Assembly (NCBI RefSeq): GCF_001426525.1
Contig: NZ_LMEW01000012.1
Span: forward strand, 572,066-636,065
DNA length: 64,000 bases
Direction: 5' to 3'
Origin: Massilia sp. Root133
GTDB taxonomy: Bacteria > Pseudomonadota > Gammaproteobacteria > Burkholderiales > Burkholderiaceae_D
Shown here: one piece after another, positions 55,856 through 63,816 of the stretch
How the letters are laid out: the number at the start of each line of letters is the position of its first letter
Numbering within the stretch: position 1 is the stretch's first letter
Program-made: the position numbers and the translations under genes
Notes under the pieces: generated by a model
Seen by the model: only the letters and a program-made list of their open reading frames with translations
Told to the model about the DNA's origin: nothing
Database searches by the model: none

Positions 55856-56319
55856 CCCGCACGCGCTTCCGTTATGCGCTCCAGCCGGTGCTGCTGACGC
55901 GCCGATGGGCGCTGGATGCCTTGCTGCTCGAATTGGGTGAGCACAACGCCGCCATCGCGGCGCAGGCGGCACTGCAGGCCGAAACGCAAGCCAGGTATCA
56001 AGCCGCCAGGTCCGACTGGCGCGCGATGGCCGCAACGCCGCAGGCGCAGTCCGTACAGACCTTTGCCATGAACGGACGCTATCTCGACGACCTTGCGCGG
56101 CAGATGCGTGAGCAGGCGGCGCGCATGGACGAGCTGAGCGCCGCCCGCGACGAGGTCGTCGCGCAGGTCGAGCGTGCTCAACGCGCGCTGGAAGCCGTCG
56201 AACGGCACCGCGACGACATGCACCAGCAATACATACAGAAGCGCGTGAGCGCGGATTTCAAATTGGCGGATGACCAATGGAACACACTGCAGACTGGAGG
56301 CGCGAGCCATGACCATTAA
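55852..56319 (+). CDS. fliJ: Flagellar export protein FliJ
   Basis: A 155-residue helical protein with the expected FliJ layout: an N-terminal FRYALQPVLLTRRWALD, a long charged coiled-coil region and a terminal QQYIQKRVSADFKLADDQWN. FliJ connects FliI to the export gate and works with chaperones. Sequence conservation is low in this family; the assignment rests on length, helical content and position between fliI and the fliK-position gene. Confidence 0.8.
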   Translation: MTRTRFRYALQPVLLTRRWALDALLLELGEHNAAIAAQAALQAETQARYQAARSDWRAMAATPQAQSVQTFAMNGRYLDDLARQMREQAARMDELSAARDEVVAQVERAQRALEAVERHRDDMHQQYIQKRVSADFKLADDQWNTLQTGGASHDH

Positions 56320-57310
56320 CCTGGATTCGACCCAGTGCGCCCCGGCGGCTACGGCGGCACGGCTGGACCGGCACGATCCCGACGCACGCCAGGATCGCTG
56401 GATGCTGGAACTGGAGCGCGCGATGTTCTCCACGAGCGCAAAGAAACCGCGCGGCGCCGATGGCGGGCAGACCGTGGCGGCGCAGCAGGAGAGCGTGCGT
56501 CCGGACTTGGCGGAAGCGGCGGCGCCGCCTGGACAGCGGCCCACGGGCCTCCCGCAGCGTGCCGCGGGCGGAGTGCGAGGCGTCGACAGTCAGTTGGGCG
56601 GCGCCGCGGATTCCGCAAAACGGACCGGCGTGCAGACTGCCCGTGACGCCGTGGCCGACCGGAACGAAGATGGGAAAACCGCCGCCGGCCCGGTTGCCGT
56701 GGCCGCCGTCGTGCCTGCGTTCGCGCATGCGCAGGCGGGCGTGCAGACCGCGGCAGCATTTACCGCCACTGGGGGCGCGACGGCCGTCGCGCCGACGGTG
56801 CACAGCGTGCTGCGCGCTGCGGCCAGCAGCGACCCTATCGGATCCGTGCAGATCGTACAGGCAGCGCGCCAGATCGCGGTGCCGACGTTGGCATTATCCC
56901 AATCTGCGGCGCCGGCGTCCGAGGCCAGCATGCCGGCCGAAGCAGCACCGGACAGCGTGGAACGGCCGGCGTCAGACGCAGCCGGGTCGGCAGAGGCGGT
57001 CGAATTCGACAAGCGTGTCATGCACCTGTTTGCCGGCACCGACGGCATGCACGCGTACATCCGCGACGCCGAACTCGGTGCCGCCCAGATGCGCAGCGTC
57101 GCCGCTGCGCTCAGCTTCGAGCTTGCGCTCGGCGGCCAGCCACTCGCCACGCTGACCGTCAACGGCAAACGGATCGGCCTGACAAAGAAGGATGTGCCGG
57201 GCGGTGCATTCGATGCCGACGGCTTGGCTTCGCCCGCCGGCGACGAGCCGGCCGGAGCGCGCCCGTATTCCCATTCTCTCACGCACGCGCGGAAAGACTC
57301 TTCCGAATGA
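56309..57310 (+). CDS. Protein in the fliK position (possible hook-length control protein)
   Basis: A 333-residue protein, very rich in Ala, Pro and Gly, which suits the extended N-terminal ruler part of FliK. The C-terminal 90 residues are more structured: FDKRVMHLFAGTDGMHAYIRDAELG, then LSFELALGGQPLATLTVNGK. The first part looks like a FliK-C counterpart, but lacks the usual L-LHPP-LG motif. Position between fliJ and flgD is the usual place of fliK. It overlaps fliJ by 11 bases and flgD by 4 bases. Confidence 0.6.
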   Translation: MTINLDSTQCAPAATAARLDRHDPDARQDRWMLELERAMFSTSAKKPRGADGGQTVAAQQESVRPDLAEAAAPPGQRPTGLPQRAAGGVRGVDSQLGGAADSAKRTGVQTARDAVADRNEDGKTAAGPVAVAAVVPAFAHAQAGVQTAAAFTATGGATAVAPTVHSVLRAAASSDPIGSVQIVQAARQIAVPTLALSQSAAPASEASMPAEAAPDSVERPASDAAGSAEAVEFDKRVMHLFAGTDGMHAYIRDAELGAAQMRSVAAALSFELALGGQPLATLTVNGKRIGLTKKDVPGGAFDADGLASPAGDEPAGARPYSHSLTHARKDSSE

Positions 57311-57711
57311 CTATCAGCACCGCAACCGCCGTCGGCACCCCGCAGGCCGCGCAGTCCAGCAATATCGGCATCGAGGACTTTTTGAAGATCCTGACGTCGC
57401 AGCTGAACAACCAGGATCCGCTCAAGCCCGTCGATAACCAGGAATTCGTGGCGCAGATCGCCCAGTTCGCAACCCTTGAACAGAGCCGTCAGCTCAACGC
57501 GAAAATCGATTCGCTGCTGTCGGTGCAGTCGTCGACCCAATCGATCGGACTCCTTGGGAAGTCGGTCGATTTCACCCAGAGCGGCCAAACGCTTTCGGGC
57601 AAGGTCACGGGGCTGGCATTGGCCTCGGGCCAACCGATGCTAAGCATCACGACCGCGAGCGGGAGCATCACCGATAACGTCAGCCTGTCGCAGCTCGTCA
57701 ATATTCGCTAA
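57307..57711 (+). CDS. flgD: Hook cap protein FlgD (short form)
   Basis: A 134-residue FlgD. The conserved N-terminal capping motif is complete: FLKILTSQLNNQDPLKPVDN and then EFVAQIAQFATLEQSRQLN. It ends soon after the first beta region (SIGLLGKSVDFTQSGQTLSG), while typical FlgD proteins exceed 200 residues and contain a tudor-like and an Fn3-like domain. The short form may still scaffold hook assembly. It precedes flgE by 9 bases. Confidence 0.88.
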   Translation: MTISTATAVGTPQAAQSSNIGIEDFLKILTSQLNNQDPLKPVDNQEFVAQIAQFATLEQSRQLNAKIDSLLSVQSSTQSIGLLGKSVDFTQSGQTLSGKVTGLALASGQPMLSITTASGSITDNVSLSQLVNIR

Positions 57712-57720
57712 GGACACATT

Positions 57721-58908
57721 ATGTTCGATACCATCTTTATTGGCACTTCCGGGCTGCTGAACCATGCGAAAGGCCTGCGCGTGGTCGGCAATAACCTTGC
57801 CAACGTCAACACGCCGGGCTTCAAGAGCTCGCAGTTGCAGTTCTCCAGCCTGTTCGAGCAGAGCGGCGGCCGCCCATCGCAATCGGAAGGGGCGGGAAAT
57901 CTGGTGCGGACCGGTTCCGGCCTGGGCTCGTTCGGCACGCAAATCAATTTCCGTGCGGGCCTGGAGCAGGGGACTGGTAATCCACTCGACCTCGCCATCG
58001 ATGGCAATGGATTCTATGTCGTCAAGCGCGGTGACAACCTGCTGTACACGCGCGCCGGCGATTTCAATTTCAACGCCCAGGGCATTCTAGTCAATTCGGC
58101 CGGCGATCACGTGCAGGGTCTCGAGAATGGCCGGCTGACCGACATCAGCCTGGATAAGCTGGAGCGCAGTGCGCCGAAGGCGACCGCCACCGTGACGTTC
58201 CGCGGCGAACTGGCGCTGACGGCGGCCACGCCGCCGATCGACAAGACACTGGCCGGTGTCACTGTTCTGGACGCCAACGGTGTGGACCACCCGCTCAGCC
58301 TGAGTTTCCACAATGACGGCAACGGCGTGTTCACGGTGACGGCAAAGGATGGCGCCAATGCCACGGTGGCCACCGGACAAATAAAGTTTTCCGGCGGCGT
58401 CCCGGTCGCCGGGTCAAATTCGTTGTCCTGCTCGTACACACCGGCCGGCGGTGCCGCGGCACCGCTGCTGCTGGATTTTTCCAAACTCGTCAGTGTGGAG
58501 ACCACAACCGTTCCCATCAGCGTCGCTTCGCAGGACGGGTACGCGGTCGGGGTCAGAACCGACCAGACTTTCGACGCCGACGGCTTGTTGACGGTCCAGT
58601 ATTCGAATGGACAAAAGGTCAGTGGCCCGCGGATCGCGCTCGCCGATTTTTCCAGTGAAGGTGCACTGGAAGAAGCGGGTGGGAGTACGTTCCGTACCGC
58701 GGGCGGGGCCGAGGCGCAGTACGGCTATGCCGGTACCGGCAGTTTCGGCAAGCTCGCTTCGGGCCGGCGAGAAGGATCGAATGTCGATCTGGCCGAAGAA
58801 TTCGGCAACCTGATCCTCATGCAGCGCGGCTATCAGGCGTCGTCGCACGTCATCAGCACGGCCAACGACATGATCCAGCAATTATTCGACATGAAGGGTA
58901 ACCGCTGA
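57721..58908 (+). CDS. flgE: Flagellar hook protein FlgE
   Basis: A 395-residue hook protein. N-terminal motif: FIGTSGLLNHAKGLRVVGNNLANVNTPGFK, here GNNLANVNTPGFKSSQ. Middle: LDLAIDGNGFYVVKRGDNLLYTRAGDF. C-terminal: EGSNVDLAEEFGNLILMQRGYQASSHVI and DMIQQLFDM. The FlgE D2-type region (VTFRGELAL, then SLSFHNDGNGVFTVTA) is present, so this is hook and not rod. It overlaps the FliM-like gene by one base (TGATG). Confidence 0.94.
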   Translation: MFDTIFIGTSGLLNHAKGLRVVGNNLANVNTPGFKSSQLQFSSLFEQSGGRPSQSEGAGNLVRTGSGLGSFGTQINFRAGLEQGTGNPLDLAIDGNGFYVVKRGDNLLYTRAGDFNFNAQGILVNSAGDHVQGLENGRLTDISLDKLERSAPKATATVTFRGELALTAATPPIDKTLAGVTVLDANGVDHPLSLSFHNDGNGVFTVTAKDGANATVATGQIKFSGGVPVAGSNSLSCSYTPAGGAAAPLLLDFSKLVSVETTTVPISVASQDGYAVGVRTDQTFDADGLLTVQYSNGQKVSGPRIALADFSSEGALEEAGGSTFRTAGGAEAQYGYAGTGSFGKLASGRREGSNVDLAEEFGNLILMQRGYQASSHVISTANDMIQQLFDMKGNR

Positions 58909-59717
58909 TGTCCGCGCTCGAGGTCCGGCCGTTTCGGCTGCTGGGCGAGGGCGCTGTGCGCGTAGTGCACACGGCGCTCATGCAGGCAGTTTCCGCCTGG
59001 GCGGCCGATTGGGGGCTCGCGCCGGCGGTTGTCGACGTCGACGTGCACCGTGCCTGGGGCGACGCATCGGCCCGGACGCTGGCATGGAACCATGGCGCAC
59101 AGTCGAACGGCCGGCGCGCTTGGCTGGCGGTCGGCCCCGACGTCGCCACCGGTCTGCAACAGATGATGTTCCCGGCGGACCCTAGCTATGGTCCCGTCGG
59201 TAGCGCCACGCCCGCACTAGCCGCAGCGGGCGCGTTGCAGGCCCTCGACGCTTTGCTGGATGCGCTGCTGCGGACATCGTTGTCGAGCCAACACAATGTG
59301 CCGCGCTGCGGCGCCGCAGTTCCAGCCGTACCCTGGGAGTACGGGTCGGGCGCTCTCGTAGCGCGGCTCGCGGTCGGCAGCCGGCATTTCCACGTCCTGC
59401 TGGACGCGCCCGCCGTGCAGGCGCTGGTGCCGCCGGCCGCGCCGCTCCCGGTCCTGAGGGCGGTCGACGTGGCGGCCGGCGTGGCCGACGTGCCAGTGTC
59501 GCTGCGGCTCCAAGCGGGCACGGCGCGGGTCGGGGTGGGGGCACTGTTGTCGCTGGCGCCCGGCGACGTCATCCGTCTCGACAAGCAAGCCGATGCGCCG
59601 CTGACGCTCGCGTCGATGTCGAGCCATCCGCTGTTCCACGCTTATCTCGGGCGCTGCCGCGACGAGGTTGCCGTCGAGCTCGTTCAAAGTCATACCCCAG
59701 CTGGAGAAGTGCAATGA
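58908..59717 (+). CDS. Divergent FliM-like switch protein
   Basis: A 269-residue protein at the fliM position, directly before fliN. The C-terminal SpoA-type domain is recognisable (VSLRLQAGTARVGVGALLSLAPGDVIRLDK, here VGVGALLSLAPGDVIRL). The N-terminus (MSALEVRPFRLLGEGAV) lacks the LSQxEIDALL motif through which FliM binds CheY-P. The middle region is poorly conserved and Ala-rich, without the GGxG motif of FliM. It also resembles SctQ proteins of type III secretion. I infer that it forms the switch ring with FliN without chemotactic control. Confidence 0.7.
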   Translation: MSALEVRPFRLLGEGAVRVVHTALMQAVSAWAADWGLAPAVVDVDVHRAWGDASARTLAWNHGAQSNGRRAWLAVGPDVATGLQQMMFPADPSYGPVGSATPALAAAGALQALDALLDALLRTSLSSQHNVPRCGAAVPAVPWEYGSGALVARLAVGSRHFHVLLDAPAVQALVPPAAPLPVLRAVDVAAGVADVPVSLRLQAGTARVGVGALLSLAPGDVIRLDKQADAPLTLASMSSHPLFHAYLGRCRDEVAVELVQSHTPAGEVQ

Positions 59718-60055
59718 GCCATACCAGCAGCAAAAGCGTCTTGGGCGTCATCCACCATGTCGAGTTACCGGAGTTGGAAGAACGTGGCGGTAGCGGCGCC
59801 GCGCTGCTCAATTCGCGTACTGAATTGTTGGACAGTATCGGCGTCGACGTCTCCGTCGTCGTCGGCCAGGCGCACACGACGGTGGGTCGCCTGATGAGCC
59901 TGAAACAGGCCGACGTCCTGAAAATCGACCGGGCCGTCGACCAGGTGGTCGACATCGTCGTCAACGGAAATATCGTCGCCCGCGGCCAACTGGTCGTGGT
60001 GGACGACAGCTTCGGTGTGCAGGTCACCGAAGTGGCAGCTGCCGTCCGGGCGTGA
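59714..60055 (+). CDS. fliN: Flagellar switch protein FliN
   Basis: A 113-residue SpoA-domain protein. The conserved FliN core is ELLDSIGVDVSVVVGQAHTTVGRLMSLKQADVLKID, here VDVSVVVGQAHTTVGRLMSL, followed by DIVVNGNIVARGQLVVVDDSFGVQVTEV. Length is as usual. It overlaps the FliM-like gene by 4 bases (ATGA) and leads into fliO. Confidence 0.93.
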   Translation: MSHTSSKSVLGVIHHVELPELEERGGSGAALLNSRTELLDSIGVDVSVVVGQAHTTVGRLMSLKQADVLKIDRAVDQVVDIVVNGNIVARGQLVVVDDSFGVQVTEVAAAVRA

Positions 60056-60057
60056 AC

Positions 60058-60381
60058 ATGACGCAGCAAGGTACCACCGTTCAGCCTGCGATTCCGTTCA
60101 AACGGGACGGCGGAAGCGGCGCCGCGCTCGCCTCCTCCGGCGTCGGCGTGCTGATCGTCTCGTTGCTTGTCATCGCCGCGGTCCTCGTGATCCGCAAGCG
60201 CCTGCGCATTGGGGCGCCGGCCGGTGGCGGCAAAGCGCTGCTGCAGGTGCTGGAGACACAGCGGCTGGGGCCGCGCGCGCTCGTGTCGGTGATCGAATTC
60301 AAGGGAACCCAATATCTTCTGGTGCAAAGCGAGCAGGGCGTCACCTGCGTTGCCAGCGTTCCTGCAGGAGGCCAGCCATGA
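60058..60381 (+). CDS. fliO: Flagellar export protein FliO
   Basis: About 107 residues; starts at 60058 (ATG) or at the GTG 60052 that overlaps fliN. One membrane segment lies near residues 27-45 (GVGVLIVSLLVIAAVLVI), followed by a cytoplasmic domain with LLQVLETQRLGPRALVSVIEFKGTQYLL, typical of FliO. It assists FliP assembly. It overlaps fliP by 4 bases. Confidence 0.85.
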   Translation: MTQQGTTVQPAIPFKRDGGSGAALASSGVGVLIVSLLVIAAVLVIRKRLRIGAPAGGGKALLQVLETQRLGPRALVSVIEFKGTQYLLVQSEQGVTCVASVPAGGQP

Positions 60382-61157
60382 CGGTGTGGCGACGCAGGCC
60401 GGGGCCGTTGTTGACCGTGGCGATCGGCGCATGCGCGGCGCTGCTGTTGTGCGGTTCCGCGTGGGCGGCCGATCCGGCAATCAGCCTGCCGGGCATGCAG
60501 ATCAGGATGGGCGCGGCGGGCAGTGGCGGCGACATGTCGACAGCCGTCAGGATCCTGCTCGGGCTGACGGTGCTCAGCCTGGCGCCCGGCATCCTGATGT
60601 CGATGACCGCCTTCGTCCGCATCGTGATCGTCCTGTCGATGCTGCGCCAAGCCCTGGGCATGCAGCAGACCCCGCCGAATACGGTCGTGGTCAGCCTCGC
60701 GCTATTCCTGACGTTTTTCACGATGGCGCCCACGCTCGCCCGCATCAATCAGGAAGGGTTGCAACCATATATGGCTGGCCGAATGAGCGCCGAGGCCGCG
60801 GTCGACAAGGCTGTGACGCCGCTGCGCGATTTCATGGTGCGCCAGACGCGCGAGCAGGATCTGGCGTTGATGGTCGAGCTGGCAAAGGTCGCGCTGCCTA
60901 CCACTATCGACGACATCAGCATGGTGCAGCTGGTCCCGGCGTTTATGTTGTCGGAACTGCGGGCCGCGTTCCAGATCGGCTTCGTAATTTTCCTGCCGTT
61001 CCTGCTGGTCGACCTGATCGTCTCGAGCGCGCTGATGGCGCTGGGCATGATGATGGTCCCCCCAGCGTCGATTTCGCTACCCCTGAAAATCCTCATGTTC
61101 GTGCTGATCGATGGCTGGGACCTGGTCGTCCGGGCTTTGCTGGGTACATTTTCTTGA
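60378..61157 (+). CDS. fliP: Flagellar export gate protein FliP
   Basis: A 259-residue export gate subunit with a cleavable signal (TVAIGACAALLLCGSAWA). Signature parts are clear: LLGLTVLSLAPGILMSMTAF, IVIVLSMLRQALGMQQTPPN, AFMLSELRAAFQIGFVIFLPFLLVDLIVSS and the terminal LPLKILMFVLIDGWDLVV. FliP forms the entry channel with FliQ and FliR. Here it is separated from fliQ by four unusual genes. Confidence 0.96.
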   Translation: MTVWRRRPGPLLTVAIGACAALLLCGSAWAADPAISLPGMQIRMGAAGSGGDMSTAVRILLGLTVLSLAPGILMSMTAFVRIVIVLSMLRQALGMQQTPPNTVVVSLALFLTFFTMAPTLARINQEGLQPYMAGRMSAEAAVDKAVTPLRDFMVRQTREQDLALMVELAKVALPTTIDDISMVQLVPAFMLSELRAAFQIGFVIFLPFLLVDLIVSSALMALGMMMVPPASISLPLKILMFVLIDGWDLVVRALLGTFS

Positions 61158-61169
61158 ATCGATGTACAC

Positions 61170-61612
61170 ATGTCCTCGACCGAGATCCAGCGCCAGGAGG
61201 TGACGCGGAAGCGCGTCATCGGCGAGCGGGTCACGTTGCTGGCGGAGTCGCCGCCGCCCCAAGCCGGGCCCGAGGCGGTATTTGCTCGTCTGGCGGAGCT
61301 GGCGGACTGGCGGTCGAGTTTGCGCTGGAGGATTCCGGCATGTACCTTCAGGAAGCGGGGACTTATGCCCACAATACGTATTCCGGTGTCCAATTGCGAC
61401 AATTGCGCGGCAGGGTGAAGGTGGCGCTCGCCGAGATCGGCGCAAACCAGCGCAGAGTGATCGAGCTGCATTATCTGCAGCATCTTCCATTCGAAGATGT
61501 GGCAAGCCGGATGGCGCTGACGCGTGGGCGCATTTCGCTAATTCATAAGGAGGCACTGCACAACCTGCGCGCGCGGCTGACAAAGACCGACGCCATCGAT
61601 CTGCAATGCTAG
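61170..61612 (+). pseudogene. Sigma factor region 4 fragment (FliA-like) with an apparent frameshift
   Basis: The frame from the ATG at 61170 (MSSTEIQRQEVTRKRVIGER) runs to about 61304. The similarity then continues in the -1 frame as GLAVEFALEDSGMYLQEAG and ends with a sigma-70 region 4 of FliA type: RRVIELHYLQHLPFEDVASR and then LTRGRISLIHKEALHNLRARL. Joining needs one added base near 61304. Sigma regions 2 and 3, needed for core binding and melting, are absent. A start at the ATG 61340 would give a 90-residue region-4-only protein. So this is either a decayed sigma factor or a small sigma-like DNA-binding protein. It sits 12 bases after fliP. Confidence 0.65.
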
Positions 61613-61643
61613 CAACGACGCACACATAGCATAGGAAACTACC

Positions 61644-62237
61644 ATGACACACCCTACCTTGAGTATGCTGGACCAGGCCGAGCTGCTTCAACTGGCGAAG
61701 AACGCAAGCGACGGCGACGATTCCGCTGCGGCCATCGCGTACCTGAAGGAGGCCGTGTCGCGCAAGGACGCCACCGGGGCCGCGCATTATCTGCTAGGGG
61801 CCGAGTATGCCCAAATTGGCATGTACGAGCGCGCTGTCGGCGAAATGGAAAGTGCGCTGGCGCTCGACCCGGCCCTGGCGACTGCGCGCCTGCAGCTCGG
61901 TTTGCTGTGGCTGGGCGGCGGCATGGTCGACCGCGCGGAATCTGTGCTGGCGCCACTTGCCGAGCTGCCGTCCGATGACGCGCACCGCCATTTCGGCGCG
62001 GGCCTCATCCTCCTCATCAAGAACCGCTTGGACGACGCTGCGGCACGCCTCGAACAAGGCATCGCCCTGAACAGGAGCAATGCACCCCTGAACAACGACA
62101 TGCGCAAGATCATCGACGAGATCAGCCGCGTGCAAGCCGGCGCGGCGCCGGTGGTGCACGCCGCGGCCGGGGCGCCGGCGGCAGACGATACCCAGCACAT
62201 TTTGTTGTCGGCCTACACGGGCAACACGACGCACTAG
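61644..62237 (+). CDS. TPR-repeat protein
   Basis: A 197-residue protein with tetratricopeptide-like repeats: AAIAYLKEAVSRKDATGAAHY, YERAVGEMESALALDPALATARLQLG, RAESVLAPLAELPSD and DDAAARLEQGIALNRSNAPL. No signal peptide. It is embedded between fliP and fliQ in the flagellar cluster. Such TPR proteins act as chaperones or assembly factors in type III secretion (for example SycD class), which is the most likely role here, but there is no direct evidence. A second TPR gene follows at 62667. Confidence 0.75.
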   Translation: MTHPTLSMLDQAELLQLAKNASDGDDSAAAIAYLKEAVSRKDATGAAHYLLGAEYAQIGMYERAVGEMESALALDPALATARLQLGLLWLGGGMVDRAESVLAPLAELPSDDAHRHFGAGLILLIKNRLDDAAARLEQGIALNRSNAPLNNDMRKIIDEISRVQAGAAPVVHAAAGAPAADDTQHILLSAYTGNTTH

Positions 62238-62247
62238 GCGACGGGAC

Positions 62248-62640
62248 ATGAGCGCAGCCATCGGCACGACCAACGAGCTGGTATCGGTCATTTGCACCAC
62301 GCTTGGTGGCGCGGCGCCCGCAGCGCCGCGCCGCGCGCAGGCGCGAGCGAGCGGAGCCAGCAGCTATATGGACAGGCACCTCGCGGCGCTGATCGAAACA
62401 CGGGTGCAGCAGATCGGGCGCGACGATCCGCAACGTGGGCGCAAAGCCTTTCGCGTCTTCCTCGAAGCAGTCTTGTTGACGCATTTGGGAGAAGAGTTAA
62501 TGAACGATCCCCGTTTTTATCAAGTACTCGACGACGTGCAACATGTGCTGGAATTAGACGCGTCAAGCGCTCCGCTGGTCAAGCAAGCAGTCGATCAGTT
62601 GTTGTCGAAGCAATCCCAAGAGGCGCCTCCGCGGCGCTAA
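62248..62640 (+). CDS. Protein of unknown function in the flagellar cluster
   Basis: A 130-residue protein starting 10 bases after the TPR gene. The N-terminal 40 residues are Ala-rich and unstructured. The remainder is helical (DRHLAALIETRVQQIGRDD, then FRVFLEAVLLTHLGEELM and FYQVLDDVQHVLELD). I do not recognise the family. Position suggests a chaperone, needle/rod-like or regulator role in the export system. Confidence 0.7.
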   Translation: MSAAIGTTNELVSVICTTLGGAAPAAPRRAQARASGASSYMDRHLAALIETRVQQIGRDDPQRGRKAFRVFLEAVLLTHLGEELMNDPRFYQVLDDVQHVLELDASSAPLVKQAVDQLLSKQSQEAPPRR

Positions 62641-62666
62641 TCACATTTATTCAAACAGGACACTTT

Positions 62667-63815
62667 ATGCAGGCAGACGCAGCAACCCAACAGGACTTGA
62701 ACGCCCGACTGACACGGGTCGAGGGTTACCTACGGTCCGATCCGTTCAACATCGAACTGCTGGGCATGGCCATCGATCTCAGCCTTGCCCTCGGCGACGC
62801 CGGGCGTGCGGCAGCCCATGCCGCCTCGGCGCGCGAACGCCATCCGTCCAACCCGTTCGTCGAGTACCGTTACGGCCACACCCTGATTGCGCAAGGCAAG
62901 TGGGCCGAAGCGGCGCCATTGTTCGCCGCCCTGCTGGAGGCACACCCGCATGTCAACGTAGCGTACAGCCTGGCGGATTGCCAGTTGCGCGAAGGCGAGT
63001 ACGCCGCTGCGCTGGACACGCTGGCGCCATTTCGGGACGATCCGTCGTTGCCGCCTGAAGCGATCACGCTGATGTTGCGCGCCATGCATCACCTGGGCGA
63101 CTTCGAAGGCGCTTCCGTGCTGGTGGAGGCGCACAAAGGCCGAATGGGCAACGACGTCGACTTCCTGGCCGCGGCAAGTTTACTGCACCTGGACAATGGC
63201 CAAGTTGAGCAGGCGGCAGCCCTGTCGGAGCGTGTGCTTGCGGGGGGCCAGCGTCCGGTCGAAGCGCTAGTCACGAGCGGAACCATCGCGCTGGCGCGCA
63301 CGGACACGGACCTGGCGATCGAACGTTTCAACGAGGTCCTTGCCAACAATCCATCTGAAGGCCGCAGCTGGTCGGGGTTGGGGACGGCCAGTCTGCTGCG
63401 GCGCGACCTGCCGGGCGCCCGCGCCCAGCTTGGGCATGCCGTGCGCTTCATGCCGACCCATATCGGCAGCTGGCACGCGCTGGGCTGGTGCCAGCTGTTC
63501 GAGTCCGAGTACGCGGCTGCCGAACAGTCCTTTTCGATCGCGCTCGAGCTCGACCGCAACTTTTCCGAGAGCCACGGTGCGATGGCTGTCGTAGCCGCCT
63601 ACAAGGGGGCGCGCGACTCGGCGAAACAGGCCATCGGGCGGGCGTTACGCCTGGATCCGACGTGCCTGTCGGCCCGCTACGCACAAATGGTGCTCAACGG
63701 CCAGACGTCGGATCCCGAGCGATTCAAGGCCATTGCCTATCGTTTCCTCGCGGGGCGCAAGACCCTGTCGGGCGAAGCGGTCACGGACGTGGTCGAACGG
63801 ATGCTGAGGCGCTGA
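62667..63815 (+). CDS. TPR-repeat protein
   Basis: About 382 residues from the ATG at 62667 (MQADAATQQDLNARL). Many TPR-type helix pairs can be followed through the whole chain, for example GKWAEAAPLFAALLEAHPHV, GEYAAALDTLAPF, GQVEQAAALSERVLAGGQ, TDLAIERFNEVLANNPSEG, RDLPGARAQLGHAVRFMPTH and YAAAEQSFSIALELDRNFS. No signal peptide or enzymatic domain. It ends one base before the fliQ start codon, so it is an integral part of the cluster. A chaperone or glycosylation-related role is possible, but nothing in the sequence decides this. Confidence 0.78.
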   Translation: MQADAATQQDLNARLTRVEGYLRSDPFNIELLGMAIDLSLALGDAGRAAAHAASARERHPSNPFVEYRYGHTLIAQGKWAEAAPLFAALLEAHPHVNVAYSLADCQLREGEYAAALDTLAPFRDDPSLPPEAITLMLRAMHHLGDFEGASVLVEAHKGRMGNDVDFLAAASLLHLDNGQVEQAAALSERVLAGGQRPVEALVTSGTIALARTDTDLAIERFNEVLANNPSEGRSWSGLGTASLLRRDLPGARAQLGHAVRFMPTHIGSWHALGWCQLFESEYAAAEQSFSIALELDRNFSESHGAMAVVAAYKGARDSAKQAIGRALRLDPTCLSARYAQMVLNGQTSDPERFKAIAYRFLAGRKTLSGEAVTDVVERMLRR

Positions 63816-63816
63816 G

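Noticed and set aside
61290..61320. Programmed -1 frameshift in the sigma-like gene
   Set aside because: The overlap region (GGCGGACTGG) has no slippery heptamer and no obvious downstream structure. Loss of a base is the simpler explanation.
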